NCBI GenBank assembly: GCA_024449915.1
Contig: JAMZAV010000168.1
Location: 1,299,552 to 1,363,551, forward strand
From: Sweltsa coloradensis
Taxonomy: Eukaryota; Arthropoda; Insecta; Plecoptera; Chloroperlidae
Length of the DNA stretch: 64,000 nt
Direction: 5' to 3'
Under the pieces are notes generated by a model, which made no database searches, was not told the DNA's origin, and saw only the letters and a list, made by a program, of their open reading frames with translations. This document shows positions 12,911 to 24,261 of the stretch, in pieces (positions within the stretch are counted from its first letter, which is position 1; the number at the start of each line of letters is the position of its first letter). The position numbers and the translations under genes were made by a program.

Positions 12911-13010
12911 GCATATATATATATATTGTTTGGTAGCAATCATCGTAAAAATCTTCCCCGACTGGGGATCGAACCCAGAACCTCCGGTTATACGTACCGT
13001 CGATACTAAT
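12911..13010 (-). other. tRNA-like fragment next to an AT microsatellite
   Basis: On the minus strand the sequence reads CGGAGGTTCTGGGTTCGATC followed by CCCAGTCGGGGAAGATTTTT, which includes a good B-box (GGTTCGATCCC) and a T-stem. A convincing acceptor stem and A-box are missing, so this is a tRNA-derived repeat fragment rather than a gene. A short (AT) tract lies at about 12914-12926. Confidence 0.5.
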
Positions 13011-13772
13011 TACTATCATTCATTACCTATGTCCTCAAAGTTAGCTAATGCTTAAAAACCTTGAGATCATTTATGCAGAGTGGCAGGTTATGACAATCCA
13101 CAAAAGCATTCGTCAACATATTATATAATTTTTACACATAAGAAAATCAATGTGATAAGTCGTTAAAAAAGGGCATGTCCCAATCAGTGTGTCTAGCAAG
13201 CTATTTACATGGTATTTTATAATATTAAAGTCAATAAATTAAAAACAAAAACAAAAATACATTAGGACAATAATGTAAAATACAATGTGTGCATGCAAGG
13301 GTGTGGGGTGGGTCGAGGGAAGAAGTGCTGATAAAAGTATTGCGAATGATTGTTTTTGGACATGTTGTTTAGAGGATTTTGTTCTAACTCTCCTTCACAA
13401 AATTAGTTTTTTTTGCGGATTTGAAATGACAAGATATATTTCGCGGATATACACCAACACCAGTAAACAATCCCTCAATCTGCATTTCCGAAAGTAGAAC
13501 CTTTTATCATATATTTCCAGTTATTCGTCCATCCCTGACGAGTTTCTCTAGCCTGCCCGGGCCTGTAGTCGCTCACCTTGAAGCCAGCGCGTGTCCGCTT
13601 CTTGCACTCGCCCCTGCAGCACCCGCCCCGTCCGTCCGGCCAATTAACTTGGCAACTTATCAATAAAGTTCATTTTACAGATCACTAACGAACTTACCTA
13701 GATGAACTCGCCATGTGGTTCTTGCACTCGGTCTAATTAAACCGGTGATAGACGAGCTGTTTATTTCCTCAG
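13011..13772. other. no recognisable feature
   Basis: Unassigned. A GC-richer patch at 13540-13650 carries only short frames on the minus strand and no recognisable domain. Confidence 0.35.
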
Positions 13773-14020
13773 GTAGAGGTGGAGGACAAGGACAAAGATA
13801 ACAGGAGGAGGAGGAGGAGAAGTACTAGGAGAACAGTAGGAGAAGGAACATAGAAGGATGGGGAGAACAGGAAAGAAGGAATAACGGAGGAAAAAAACAT
13901 GAGAAAAGGAGAACAAAAGAAAATGGGAAGAATGATGAAAAGAGGAAAAAGGGAAAAAGGGGAGGAGAAAAGAAGGATGACGAAAAAAGGAGGGGATAAA
14001 GACTAGAGGACGAAGATGAA
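13773..14020. repeat. polypurine tract of about 250 bp
   Basis: The plus strand is almost entirely A and G here (GGAGGAGGAGGAGGAG near 13804, then AGGAA, GGAGAAAAG and similar words). The minus-strand translations are accordingly rich in Ser, Phe, Pro and Leu and are artefacts. Tracts of this kind can form triplex DNA; that is a general property, not shown here. Confidence 0.8.
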
Positions 14021-14521
14021 ACCAAGAATCCATTCTAACAGTTGAGTCCAATAAACGTACGTTGTGATAACACGCTTTAAAGTGTCACATCTCGGTGAGA
14101 GATTAGTTATGATTAATAATTATTATTGTTTCGGATCACAATTATAATGAAGTGTGTTAATGATTGAGGTATAACATTGAACAATATTTTTAATTAAGTA
14201 GGAATGACAGAATATGTTTATGATTTGTGATAAACACTTTTTAAGTAATCTAATAGTTTTATTGTATCATAAAATACAGTCACTGTGGAATGATTTTTAA
14301 AACATTAATGAGCAATTATTCGTAGCATATTATATCCCATCCCGGAATTTCAAACAAGGTTAAGTATAAATGTTTATTAAGGATACTAAAGTTCTTAAAT
14401 TACATGAAAGCTTCACAATGTTCCACACATTTCAAATACCATAATAAAATACGTTGTTTTTCATCTGACCTACTAACTTTACCTCTAAACCGCGTCTTAC
14501 ACGACCATCTGTCTTAACCTA
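14021..14521. other. no recognisable feature
   Basis: AT-rich and unassigned. Confidence 0.4.
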
Positions 14522-14734
14522 GTCGGACGTAGCACCGGACAAAGAGAGATGCATCTCTGTTGGAGTCTGAACAAAAGTGACGTCTCTAATGGTTCTTCCA
14601 GCGACGATCATCGTCTCCATAACAAGACCATGCGACCGAAACTTGTATTGAATGAAACGGGGGCAAATCTTTCGCGAGAGATACCGTCAATTACATTCTT
14701 TTCATTCTTACACCGGTTAAAGAAACGTGAGTGG
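14522..14734 (+). other. speculative exon candidate
   Basis: A 62-codon plus frame (14549-14737) is open across a less AT-rich block. The block ends at AAAGAAAC|GTGAGTGG, a good 5' splice-site match at 14727, and begins after CTGTCTTAACCTAG, a weak acceptor. The peptide (HLCWSLNKSDVSNGSSSDD...) is not recognised. Most likely it is coincidental, and I list it only because the donor is good. Confidence 0.12.
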
Positions 14735-15464
14735 TAAAGTGGAGCAAAGTGAAAATGCCACGATTCCAACTATTACTCAACTTTTTAGACTTGATTTCAT
14801 CTACGTTGCTAATTATATCCAATTCATTGCCAAAGACGAGGTAGGCCTCAAGCTTAAAAGCTAGGAATGAGTTTCTCAAAATAAATATAATCTTGGTGAA
14901 TGTATAACGAGCTAAATTGTTTGCTTCAGAGACATGAACATAATATCAATATCATTTTGTAGTCAAACGAACTTTGAATCCGTTAATTCTCCATGAATAT
15001 TAATAGTCCAATTAAGTTTTACTCATCACAGTTCTAATATTGCAGCATATTTTAAATAGAAAACTATTTTCCTTTCAAATATTTGCTCTTTTGTACTTTG
15101 TCTTTTGCATTTTAGTCAACGATGAAAGTTTCTTCAATCATCCACCAACCAAGTTCTTATGTCACAAGTACTAGACTGTATACTTGATTAAAATGCTTGT
15201 TTATATGAGTTCCTAGTTCATCAGCTAAGAATATTATTTTGTGATTCATATTGAAAGTTTGAGTTTTATTTAATGGCTTACAAATTAACTAAATGTTTAA
15301 TTTATTTTCTTGTAGACGAGAAATTATTCACAAGTTAATCGATACCAGACCATCTTGACTCTGAGTTTCTTATTTCTGGGCAAACAACGCAGAATTAAAG
15401 TCGGAACTAATTGAGATGATATTACGAACTTTGGTCTTTATTCACTGTCATTTCTCGTGGGAAA
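14735..15464. other. no recognisable feature
   Basis: AT-rich and unassigned. Confidence 0.4.
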
Positions 15465-15692
15465 CCTACCCAGGGTGCAATGCATGCCCCCACCTAGTAC
15501 ATTGGAGTAAGGACAATTGTGAAGGGATGTCCGAGGTCTGTTGAAGAGGACTCAATCCCTTGCATTCGCATTAACGACCGAGTAAAACCTCTGGAAAGAC
15601 TCCAATCGGGATTGCCGGTCTCGACAGGTTTCGAACCCGGGACCTCCCGAATCAGAGTCGCGTGCTTAACGCTCGAGCCAACACTGTCGGTA
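15465..15692 (-). mobile_element. tRNA-derived SINE, family A, copy 1
   Basis: On the minus strand the 5' end reads CCGACAGTGTTGGCTCGAGC, containing an A-box-like TGGCTCGAGCG, followed by a B-box in CCGGGTTCGAAACCTG. The body includes GTTAATGCGAATGCAAGGGA, TTGAGTCCTCTTCAACAG and CATCCCTTCACAATTGTCC. Four other copies share this order, at 20350, 25986, 27270 and 46158. A tRNA-like head plus a conserved unrelated body is the standard SINE plan. No tail or target duplication was resolved. Confidence 0.85.
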
Positions 15693-15884
15693 ATTCACAG
15701 CATTGAAATTACTTACGTGGATTGAATAAAATGATAGTAAGGTCTTTACTCTATAATTATATCGGTAGTTGGGCTTTCGAAATGTTGTCTTTAGAACGTT
15801 GTTCGACGAAGACAGCAACATAAAGGTACCGACCGACTGAAAGTGAAGGCCTGTGTAGAGAGGCTGGATAAAACTGTTGTTTTA
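15693..15884. other. no recognisable feature
   Basis: Short unassigned spacer between a SINE and a retroposon tail. Confidence 0.4.
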
Positions 15885-16045
15885 TTAACACATTGTTGTT
15901 GTAATATTTACTTAACTGTAGTTCATTGTTGTGTTTGCATCTATGTATTGGATTTATTTAGTTGTTCTTTGTAAATCAGAATTTAACTGAATATGTTAAA
16001 CATTTAAATGAATGAATAACTGAATACAGTAAATAAATAACACCA
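15885..16045 (+). repeat. 3' part of TAAA-tailed repeat, copy 2
   Basis: Matches 1725-1850 across GTTGTAATATTTACTT, TAGTTCATTGTTGTGTTTGC and TTTATTTAGTTGTTCTTTGT, then TTAACTGAATATGTTAAACA and an AATG/TAAA-rich tail. Probable LINE or SINE 3' end. Confidence 0.55.
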
Positions 16046-17060
16046 GAGACCGGCCACACAGCGATAAAAGCCGCCATGTTTTTTGCCAAACTATATTTTA
16101 TTAGTGACGTAAAATAAACAAATGTGGCTTGTTATAGATTTGAAAAACAATTAATGTGGCCTACACCAGACAACAACAGTTTCTGAAGTCTGTTCAAGCC
16201 ACACTTGTTTACATATTTTGGCAGTTAGAGCAGATAAAAAATGGTTTGTCAAAACACGACGGCTTTTATCACTGTATGGTGGTGGTGTATGGTGGTGGTG
16301 TATGGTGGTTACTTCTCCGGTCTCGTCAAGTCCCGTGTTATCCAGAGCGCGAGATGCTGCTGCATCATTTGACTGAAGCTCGAGCTAAACACGTCATTAT
16401 ACCTGGAAACACCCGAGTGGAAATACTTCAAAAGAACTTCTCTGCCATTGTGTCAAAGTAATCAATACAATTAAAAGCTTTGGCTTCACTAGGCTACGTT
16501 TACTACTGCGTTTCTTCTTTCGATATCAAATCGTGACAAGTACTGTTCAAGTACATTTACCGAGGACGGCATGTCCAACTATCAAATATGTTTAAATTTA
16601 ACGACGACAGTTAAAAATTGCGTTCGTTACGTATTTGCGTACAGTTATTATTCATTGCTATTTACCTGCTCATAGGACAGGAAGGTTAATGTAGGACATG
16701 TTTTGCTCTCTTTAGCCTAAAACAAGTACAATTAGTTATTTATTACTTAAATGTCGTTGAGTCAATCGACGTTCAGTGAGAGAAAGAGAGAACAATGCTG
16801 CATCAAGCATATTATGATAGTCAGCGTCAGTAGGTAATGGTGTTACAAAACATATTTTCGTATAGGATAACTTCTCAGGGACAACATGACTAGAGATGGG
16901 TTGTGATATACTAAAGAGAGGCTCGATCAATGTATATAAACCGCTATAAAAATGTTTTCGTCATATAAAACCTGCCCAGGAACAATTCATAAAAACAACT
17001 TCGTAGAAACTTTCAGTCAGGATTTTAAGCAATGGGTATCGACCGACTCTTAACGACTTA
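16046..17060. other. unassigned, with a small minisatellite at 16274-16312
   Basis: Three repeats of a GTATGGTGGTGGT-type 12-bp unit lie at 16274-16312, inside a 101-codon plus frame (16156-16461) that is not recognised. The repeat makes the frame Val/Gly/Trp-rich. No other feature was seen. Confidence 0.4.
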
Positions 17061-17322
17061 AGCGGACGTTCCACTGGGAAGTGAAAAGAAAAAGTGAAAG
17101 AGAAAAAGTAACTTTTTGGAAGTAGAGTAAGCATGTAGCTTATGGGACTTTTCACTAGTCGAACCAAGTCCGAATAGTTCGGAAAGTTTTTACTTTTTAC
17201 TTTTCGACTTCCCAGTGTAACAGCAACGGGAAAAGTCCCGTAAGCTACATGTTAACTCTACTTCTAAAAAGCTACTTTTTCTCTTCACTTTTTCTTTTCA
17301 CTTCCCAGTGTAACGTCCGCTT
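17061..17322. mobile_element. foldback MITE with long terminal inverted repeats
   Basis: Left arm AGCGGACGTTCCACTGGGAA continues through GTGAAAAGAAAAAGTGAAAG. It pairs with the right arm ending CTTTTTCTTTTCACTTCCCA then GTGTAACGTCCGCT. Arms of about 90 bp include the shared inner block GTAGCTTA(C)GGGACTTTTC. The element is about 262 bp with no coding capacity. TTA flanks both edges, which may be part of a target duplication. Confidence 0.8.
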
Positions 17323-18224
17323 TATAACTGAATGAGCTTTCTTTTTAGTTGATTAAAACCTCTTGTTAAATAAATAAATCGTTGATGATTAATATTTTAT
17401 AAAAGAATCATGGTGCTGTGTTAAGTCATAAACAATAAATTAAAGTAGCATTTTATAATTCTCGGCCAAAAATGTAGCTTTTTAATATTTAATTCTCTCG
17501 GAATTATAGCATTAAAAATAAATACTCGTCGTCTCATCCTTGATTTTTATTCCATTATCTACCCCGAAGCCGGAACAAGAATCAGAACAAAAGTAACAGC
17601 CAATAACAGCTTAAATTCAAAGGATGTATTTTTATTTTAGTTGAAAATAATAACTAACAGCTTAGTTTATAGCCGATATAGAAAGAAGGGTAAGAGTGGG
17701 TGGGGGGATTTGATATCGGCTCCACTTAAGCTGGGCTCAGCTAAGCTAAGCTGAGCTCGGCTATTGTTTTATACTCAAATTAAAACTCGCCTCTTTATTT
17801 TGAGTCGTTGTGAAACAGTTTTGAACCACAAACATTTCATTTTCAAAACGTATTCTCGTTATTTTCACAACAATAATAAAAACCGGTTTCCCGTGAGTAT
17901 CGCGTCCCTCGCAGGCGTGTTGTCAGGTCTACCACCCCCAACTCAATGTTTCTCTCCGCCAGGTTTAGCCACCTGTAGACCGGTCTGGACTCTGCGGGTA
18001 GAGGTGTTGATAGTCGGGTAGGGTTGGGTTTCGGGTAGTAAACTGCTTCGGGGTTTCAGGTCGGGTCTCGTAAAGAAGAAGAGCTTTATAATACTGGATG
18101 AAAAGTGGATACTTTATTTTTTTTTCGTAAAGAATCTGACCTTCTAATTATTTTCCAAATCATTTTCTATTGTTGGATTTTCATTGCGTGGCATTTTGTA
18201 CACAATTTTAGTTAAAACTAGTCT
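17323..18224. other. no recognisable feature
   Basis: Unassigned. There is a short AAGCTNAGCT-rich patch at 17728-17762 (GCTAAGCTAAGCTGAGCTCGG). Confidence 0.35.
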
Positions 18225-18475
18225 GGACCGGCACCTCCACCAAAAACGTATGCAAATCCTGGACCGGCATTCCACCAAAACGTTTGTAAATCCTGGACCG
18301 GCACCTCCACCAAAACGTTTGTAAATCCTGGACCGGCACCCCCAAAAAAACTTATTTAAATCCTGAACGGCACCTCACCACGCAACGTAAATGAAATCCT
18401 GGACCGGTACCGTCCCATTAAAAACGTATGTAAATCCTGGACCGGCACATCCACCATCACCCCAAAAAAATATTT
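18225..18475 (-). repeat. 35-bp minisatellite carrying the 17-bp motif
   Basis: About seven diverged units of the form TCCTGGACCGGCACCTCCAC followed by CAAAACGTTTGTAAA, with motif starts near 18227, 18261, 18295, 18331, 18365, 18400 and 18438. The period is about 35 bp, so the reading frame changes every unit. Each unit holds the same CCGGCACCTCCACCAAA word found elsewhere. The later units are the most degraded. Confidence 0.85.
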
Positions 18476-19214
18476 CTTGACACCCGAAAATCGGATACTT
18501 TTTTTACTTCGATACCCGCCTTCCTGAGGGCCGGTACTCCATGATCATTGCGTTTGTCGGTTCGGCTGTTTGCGATGTTCCTACTACGAGGATCCTTCAG
18601 ACAAAACACAACACAACTTTTAATAATATTAAGCCGTTCATTGCAGATTTATCATTTATAAACCCTGAAAACTAAAACCACAATTCAATTTACAACGCCG
18701 AGGTTTCGTAGGCCCTAGTTAATCTCGTTTTAAAGTGTGTAAAGCTTTTTAATGTTAAGTTATGAGTTTGGTTTGCACATTTAGGTCTAATTAAATAGTC
18801 TGTACTCCAGGCAAGAATTAATGGCTTTGAATGTTAGCTAGCTTTAGAAGTTTAATTAGGGAATTACCTTAATTAAGCAGGGAAATAGTTTGTTCAAAGC
18901 TTGTAAACAGAATCGTATTACATTCTTTTCATTAATAAGCTATTACCACAATTACTAATTAATGGAGTGGTTACTTTTGACTCTCCATGAAGTATATGAT
19001 TAAACAAACACATCTGGATAGAATAGCAATTTAATATAAAATGAATCGTTGTTAAATGATCCGCTCGAACAACCGAGTGGACCCATAAATAAACTCTTCT
19101 GCATTTTTGTACGCAATCTAACTAAGCTTCCGAGGGTTGAAATGTTGAGTATGAACTTTCGTGCACTGATTTTTATGGTAGTACAGTAGACCTAAGTTGC
19201 TATTTGTCCGACAA
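18476..19214. other. no recognisable feature
   Basis: AT-rich and unassigned. Confidence 0.4.
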
Positions 19215-19328
19215 TTGTCTTTTCTTTCTTTTCTGTTGTCCTCCTGTGTAAATCAGTTTATATAACTGAATAGGATAGACGTTAAATAAATAATAAATAA
19301 ATAATAAATAAAATAATAAATAAAATAT
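19215..19328 (+). repeat. TAAA-tailed retroposon 3' end, copy 3
   Basis: Contains TGTAAATCAGTTTATATAAC, TGAATAGGATAGACGTTAAA and a TAAATAA(TAAA)n tail to 19328. This is the best preserved 3' end of the family. Partial minus-strand copies lie at 21885-21960, 22765-22850 and 28415-28479. Confidence 0.65.
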
Positions 19329-20349
19329 GTCAGCCGATGTATAAACCATAACATTTCAACGAATTGTTTGCAATAATACATTCTAAAGGCTTACAAGGAA
19401 CTTAACTTTCAAATACATGCAATATTTATCGAATTGTTGCAAATTTATTTTTTAAACGTATCTTTAAGGACCCATACAGCAATTATACCTATTTTTATAA
19501 TCTTGCACACGTTTTAAATCTTATTTAAAAAGTTTATAACATTGTGCAATAGGTATGATTCAAATATTTTTTTGTATGTTTTTTAGATTTACCTCCCCCC
19601 CCCCCCCCCCCCCCCCGCCGATCGTCACACAGATTTCATTTTCTAGCAGTGGGAGACTTCTGTGTTAGTTGCCACCTGCTAAAAAAAGGAAGAAGAAAGA
19701 GTAAAAACTGGAATTCTCCGTAATATATTGAAAAGGGAGGTTTAAACCCTATTGTAAACATGAGCCTCTCCTCGTCTCGTCGCATTTCATGTGTGGGGAT
19801 CTCTTATGCCCGTGGAAATATGATATTGTTTATAAAGGGGCTCAGCGCTCTCGGCAAGGTAAGCCAGGTTTAGTTTACGAGGTGAGGGTAACCAGGTAAC
19901 CCCCCCCCCCCCTCGACCACGGGGCAGAGAGAGGTCTAACCCTAGCCGAGATAGGGCCCACGCATGTGGAGCCTGACATGGAATAACATTCACTTTACTG
20001 GTACGGAATAGAAAACGTGTTACGTGGGTTGAGTCTGGACGACATGCGATGACCTCAAGGATGGAGGAGTATTCTAAGACGGTTGAATTTTTAGAGTAAC
20101 AAAATTATTATTTAAACAATCGCTTCATCGGTCAATCCAGCGAATCACCACATACTTTCTGAAACCTGAACTGAACTTTAAGTCCTCTCATTTTCACTCC
20201 CAAAGTTTAAAATTTGGGAAGATTGTTTACAGAATCCGGCATAAGTTTTTTTTTGTAATCGCCCTTCATCGTCTCCTATAACCTTTATGCATTAATAGAA
20301 AGGTTAAGCAACAGAAATCGTCGTAAGTCAAATTAATCATAACACTTAA
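19329..20349. other. unassigned, with two long C-runs
   Basis: Runs of 22 C (19595-19616) and about 13 C (19900-19912). No gene or repeat family was assigned. Confidence 0.5.
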
Positions 20350-20570
20350 ACCCGGCAGCTTTGGCTCGAGCGCTAAGCGCTTGTCTCCTGATTCGGGATA
20401 TCCCAGATTCAGATTTCGGCGTGACCGGCAATCCTGACTAAAGTTTTTTCCCGAGGTTTTCCTCAGTCGTTAATGCTAATGCAAGGGATTGAGTCCTCTT
20501 AAACAGCCCTCGGACATCCCTTCACAATTGTCCTATCCGCAACATGGTCTACGTAGTTAACCTGAAGAAG
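20350..20570 (+). mobile_element. tRNA-derived SINE, family A, copy 2
   Basis: Plus-strand copy with TTTGGCTCGAGCGCTAAGCG, a degenerate B-box (CAGATTCAGATTTCGG), CCGGCAATCCTGACTAAAGT, GGTTTTCCTCAGTCGTTAAT and GACATCCCTTCACAATTGTC. It gives the family's body order. The B-box is damaged, so this copy is unlikely to be transcribed. Confidence 0.85.
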
Positions 20571-20790
20571 ACATTACAACCTATGACATGTTTATCTCGG
20601 TAAAAAAACAAAACAAAAACAAAACTCTCACTCAGGCCCCCCCCCCATCACTAAAGAATCTCAACCAAGCAAAGTGCAAACCTTACCTAGCGTCTTAGAT
20701 TAGAAATCAGTTGGTGATTGTTGTTCTCCGCGCTGTTACTCTTCCCCCGGGCGTAGCTCCCGCGTCTCCTGCCGGGACGGTCAGGCTGCT
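20571..20790. other. GC-richer leader of the 15-bp array
   Basis: Holds a 10-nt C-run at 20637-20646 and a GC-rich stretch (CTTCCCCCGGGCGTAGCTCC) immediately before the tandem array. No known element was recognised. Confidence 0.35.
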
Positions 20791-21030
20791 GACAAGCTCT
20801 ATGCTGGCAAGCTCTTTGCTGACAAGCTCCTTGCTGACAAGCTCTTTGCTGACAAGCTCTTTGCTGACAAGCTCTTTGCTGACAAGCTCTTTGCTGACAA
20901 GCTCTTTGCTGACAAGCTCTTTGCTGACAAGCTCCTTGCTGACAAGCTCTTTGCTGACAAGCTCCTTGCTGGCAAGCTCCTTGCTGACAAGCTCCTTGCT
21001 GACAAGCTCCTTGCTGACAAGCTCCTTGCT
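20791..21030. repeat. 15-bp tandem array, 16 exact-length units
   Basis: Sixteen units of GACAAGCTCYTTGCT with no insertion or deletion. Variation is limited to a few substitutions, mainly T/C at position 10. Because 15 is divisible by 3, several frames on both strands stay open: plus-strand Leu-Leu-Thr-Ser-Ser and minus-strand Ala-Cys-Gln-Gln-Gly/Arg repeats. The T/C change is silent in the plus-strand Thr-Ser-Ser frame and changes Arg/Gly on the minus strand. I cannot show that it is translated. A young minisatellite explains it equally well. Confidence 0.95.
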
Positions 21031-21052
21031 GACGTGACGGGTGTGTTTCCGG

Positions 21053-21060
21053 TGACGTCA
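21053..21060. promoter_or_regulatory. CRE-like site TGACGTCA
   Basis: A perfect palindromic TGACGTCA lies 22 bp after the 15-bp array, in the context CCGGTGACGTCATCAG. It is preceded by a half-site-like GACGTGACGG at 21031. CREB/ATF-type factors bind such sites in animals; function here is unknown. Confidence 0.35.
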
Positions 21061-21237
21061 TCAGCTCGTCAGCACAGAACACCCTCTTAACTCAGAAGAT
21101 AACACGCGCACCAAGTAGATTTATATTAGATAAGGGGAGTTTTGAATCTACGAACATTTGGTTGGGTTAGACAAAAATAAAAAAGACCGATTCAAAGTAG
21201 CGTATTATCAGAAAGAGAGATGTTGTCGGCGCTTACA

Positions 21238-21330
21238 GGGTTGGCTTGGTCTGCTGCCCTCACTGAAAATCAGTTATGTCACTGAGTGGGTCGACTCGTA
21301 AATACGAATTTATTTGTTTATATATAATAT
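21238..21330 (+). repeat. retroposon tail, second type
   Basis: CCTCACTGAAAATCAGTTAT then CACTGAGTGGGTCGACTC and an AATTTATTTGTTTATAT tail. The same order occurs at 54125-54200 and in part at 30835-30880, and CCCCCACTGAAAAT recurs at 32283. It probably belongs to a LINE or SINE 3' end. Confidence 0.5.
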
Positions 21331-24261
21331 TAACATACACTAACACGTGAACCTTCAGTAAATGAAATATTCAGAACAACTTAAATAACCCCCCTCCCCC
21401 ATTAAATTGAGAATGGTTAATTAAATTCTAACAACCAATTTTTCTTTGTGTCGTCTGTTGAAAATGAATCCGTCCTTGTCCCAATTGAATTATAATTCCA
21501 CCAGTCCTTCCAAATCACATATTCATCGTCCAATTATATTAATTGCACCTTTGTTTGTCGTCGTATAAACCTCAACACCAACTGACTCCAAGTGGTGAAT
21601 ACACTGAGCGAAGAGTAGACACTAATTAACCACAGCTCTTCGCTACAGTTGCTACTAGGATCGCCGGCCTTTTGTGGTTTGTTTCCCTCCTCCAACCAGC
21701 GCTCGAGAGACCAGGGAACAAAGCACCAAACAGATATATATCCTTTCTCCGACCCACTACCACTAATCAAACATCCACTTCATTCACTATATGTCCAATT
21801 GAATTTAAATCGTGATTAAATTTGCCTTCCTGAATTATATACAGTATGCTGGTTATTGGCTTCACAGTTGACTCTCATGATTACTCTGCATAAATTATTT
21901 ATTTATTTATTTTACGACTATCAAACTGATTTACAAAACAACAAAATAAAAACATAATCAGTAGATCGAAGAAAAGAATGTAATCATTACCAGTTTAACA
22001 ATCAGTGTTTTGTTGTTTACGTGAAATAATTCATCTTTGTGTTTTGACTTGTTCTGTAAAGCATTGATATGATGGAAGCAACATGAGGCAGACATATTTT
22101 AATTATTCAGCTTTAATAACATCAATACATTCTTGTATAAGCTAGCCGAGTCCTATTTTCCTTCATTATTTCCGTCTTCAACCTTTATTGACAATTATTT
22201 ATTGATATAACTTTGTGTACCTTGGCTATTGTAATATAGTTTCTTATACACTAAATTGTATTGATCATAAAATTAGATACACTTAAAACCATGTAACAGC
22301 AAAGCAAAATATAAAGAACAATTATCATAAACTGCAGTCGTAACGTTTGGAATGTCGCATGTAGGCTATACATGCTAGGTGTAAATCGAAGTCATGAATG
22401 TCAATCTGATCTAATTATAGGTTAATGTATTATTACGATGCTTTGCGTTCTGGAACCGACGTCAGTGCCATCGTAAAGCTCGAATTACAGAATAAAGTTT
22501 ACCGGCAATGTCAATAATATCTTTTTTTGGAGGTATTCAATCTCTGCATGCTCTATCGCTGACATTTAAGAAGGATTTCAATATCGTCATAAATACTCCA
22601 TTATGATTGCTGCTATCGTTATTTATTAAAGTTGTTTTATGCAAAGCTTATATTTGTTCAATGTTAGTCACCGTGCACAAAAGGAAAAAAATAAGTTTGA
22701 GCTCCTGCCTATACGTGTAATAAACTTCACTGTTCTATTTTCAACATTACTAAGCATTTTATTTTATATATTTATTTTTTTATCATCTATCCTATTCAGT
22801 TAAAAACTGATTTACTAAGGACGACAACTAAATAAATCTAATATTTTATAAATGCATCAGAAACAAGATTTAAAAGTAAATATTTGAAAAAGAAATATTT
22901 CAACAACAAAGTATTAATAACACTATAATTTTAGTAAAAATTTCAAAAGGGATTTTAAATTAAATTATTTAATGAACCAAATATGAAAAGGGAAAAAATT
23001 AAAAAAATTAAAGGACAAACAAAGGAATAAAAATCATCAAAAAAGAAAACCAAAAAGAAAAACAAATGATTTTAAAGACGATACCACTCAAACGAATATT
23101 AGGTTTGACAAAAATCAGGAACAGCAAATCAGGGAGTAATCAAACTTTCGCGGAACAACAACGCCAACGTACTTTATTCATAATAATTAATAAGTGAATC
23201 GTTTGAAACAAATCCAAGACGTAAAACAAAGGGAATAACTTACATAAATTTAGTTATTTTTAGTCCAGACCAGGATTTTCTAGTTTAACAGCGTGAATAT
23301 TAAATATATATTGAGGCAAACTATTGGTAGCTGTTTTCTAGTAATTTTCCGCTCCACGTAGCCCCGGTAGTGAAACACATGTGTTTAGTGCTTGTTAACG
23401 ACACTGCTCACCAGAATACATCGATAAACCTCTGTGTTAGTTTCACAATCATCGTCGCTTCCGCAGTCGGTTTGCGCTAGGCTCGGCAACCTCAGTAGTT
23501 CAGCTTCCAAGGTTCGAACCCCACTGGCGGCACATACAGGCGCATGCATGTTATAGGGGTCACACAGCTGAATAACTTTCGTATTTCTGGTACGATCAAG
23601 TAATTAATATATAATTTAGGTTCTACCATATGTTTGTATTTAACTAGTAAATTAACGAACTATCAGGTTTCCACTCGCCCACAGTTATAGCAGTTGAGTA
23701 AATGTTGTTAGAATGATAAATGTAATATATATTACACTAGGGAGTCATGCAGCTATAAATAAAATGAATATGTAGGACGACTGATTTTATAATCTCCGTT
23801 GTAATCTTGCGATCATGTGTCCTTATGTCCTTCAGCTGGCTTCTCACACAAATACTCTTCGGTGAAGTATTTGTAAACGTTCATATTTGTTACATATTCT
23901 GAGGATGAGGAGGATGACATTCTCATTTCATCTTACTTCAATTTCTCAATCAATTTTTGTCACGAATGTCAGATGCGTTGGGGTATTACGTAAGGAGTGT
24001 AGGGAAGCTCCTTTCATTATACTTTTAACTAAGTGATCCTTGATAATTAATTAAAAAATGCAATTTTTGGCATTTAAAATTGGTCAAAAACACCAAATAA
24101 GTCTGCAATTTCTGACAGATTTAAGATGTTGAAAATCTGATAGTATGATGAAGACGTTTACTAACCTATTGTTAGCAATTACATAAAGTTTTATTTCTGT
24201 CTGCAGGAAACAGGAACGTTTCGAACATCCAATCAGTTGAAAGCAATATAATAAAATATTA
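21331..24261. other. unassigned AT-rich sequence with repeat fragments
   Basis: Contains two minus-strand fragments of the TAAA-tailed repeat: 21885-21960 (TTATTTATTTATTTTACGAC, ACTGATTTAC) and 22765-22850 (ATCTATCCTATTCAGTTAAA). There is also a tRNA-like B-box and T-stem at about 23495-23545 (CAAGGTTCGAACCCCACTGG). No exon was seen. Confidence 0.45.

Noticed and set aside
13761..14051. Ser/Phe/Pro-rich minus frames
   Set aside because: Reverse-strand readings of the polypurine tract.
20687..21082. 131-codon minus frame of CQQ repeats and the 108-codon plus LLTSS frame
   Set aside because: Both are translations of the 15-bp array; being open in several frames at once is a property of the repeat length, so neither is called as a gene.
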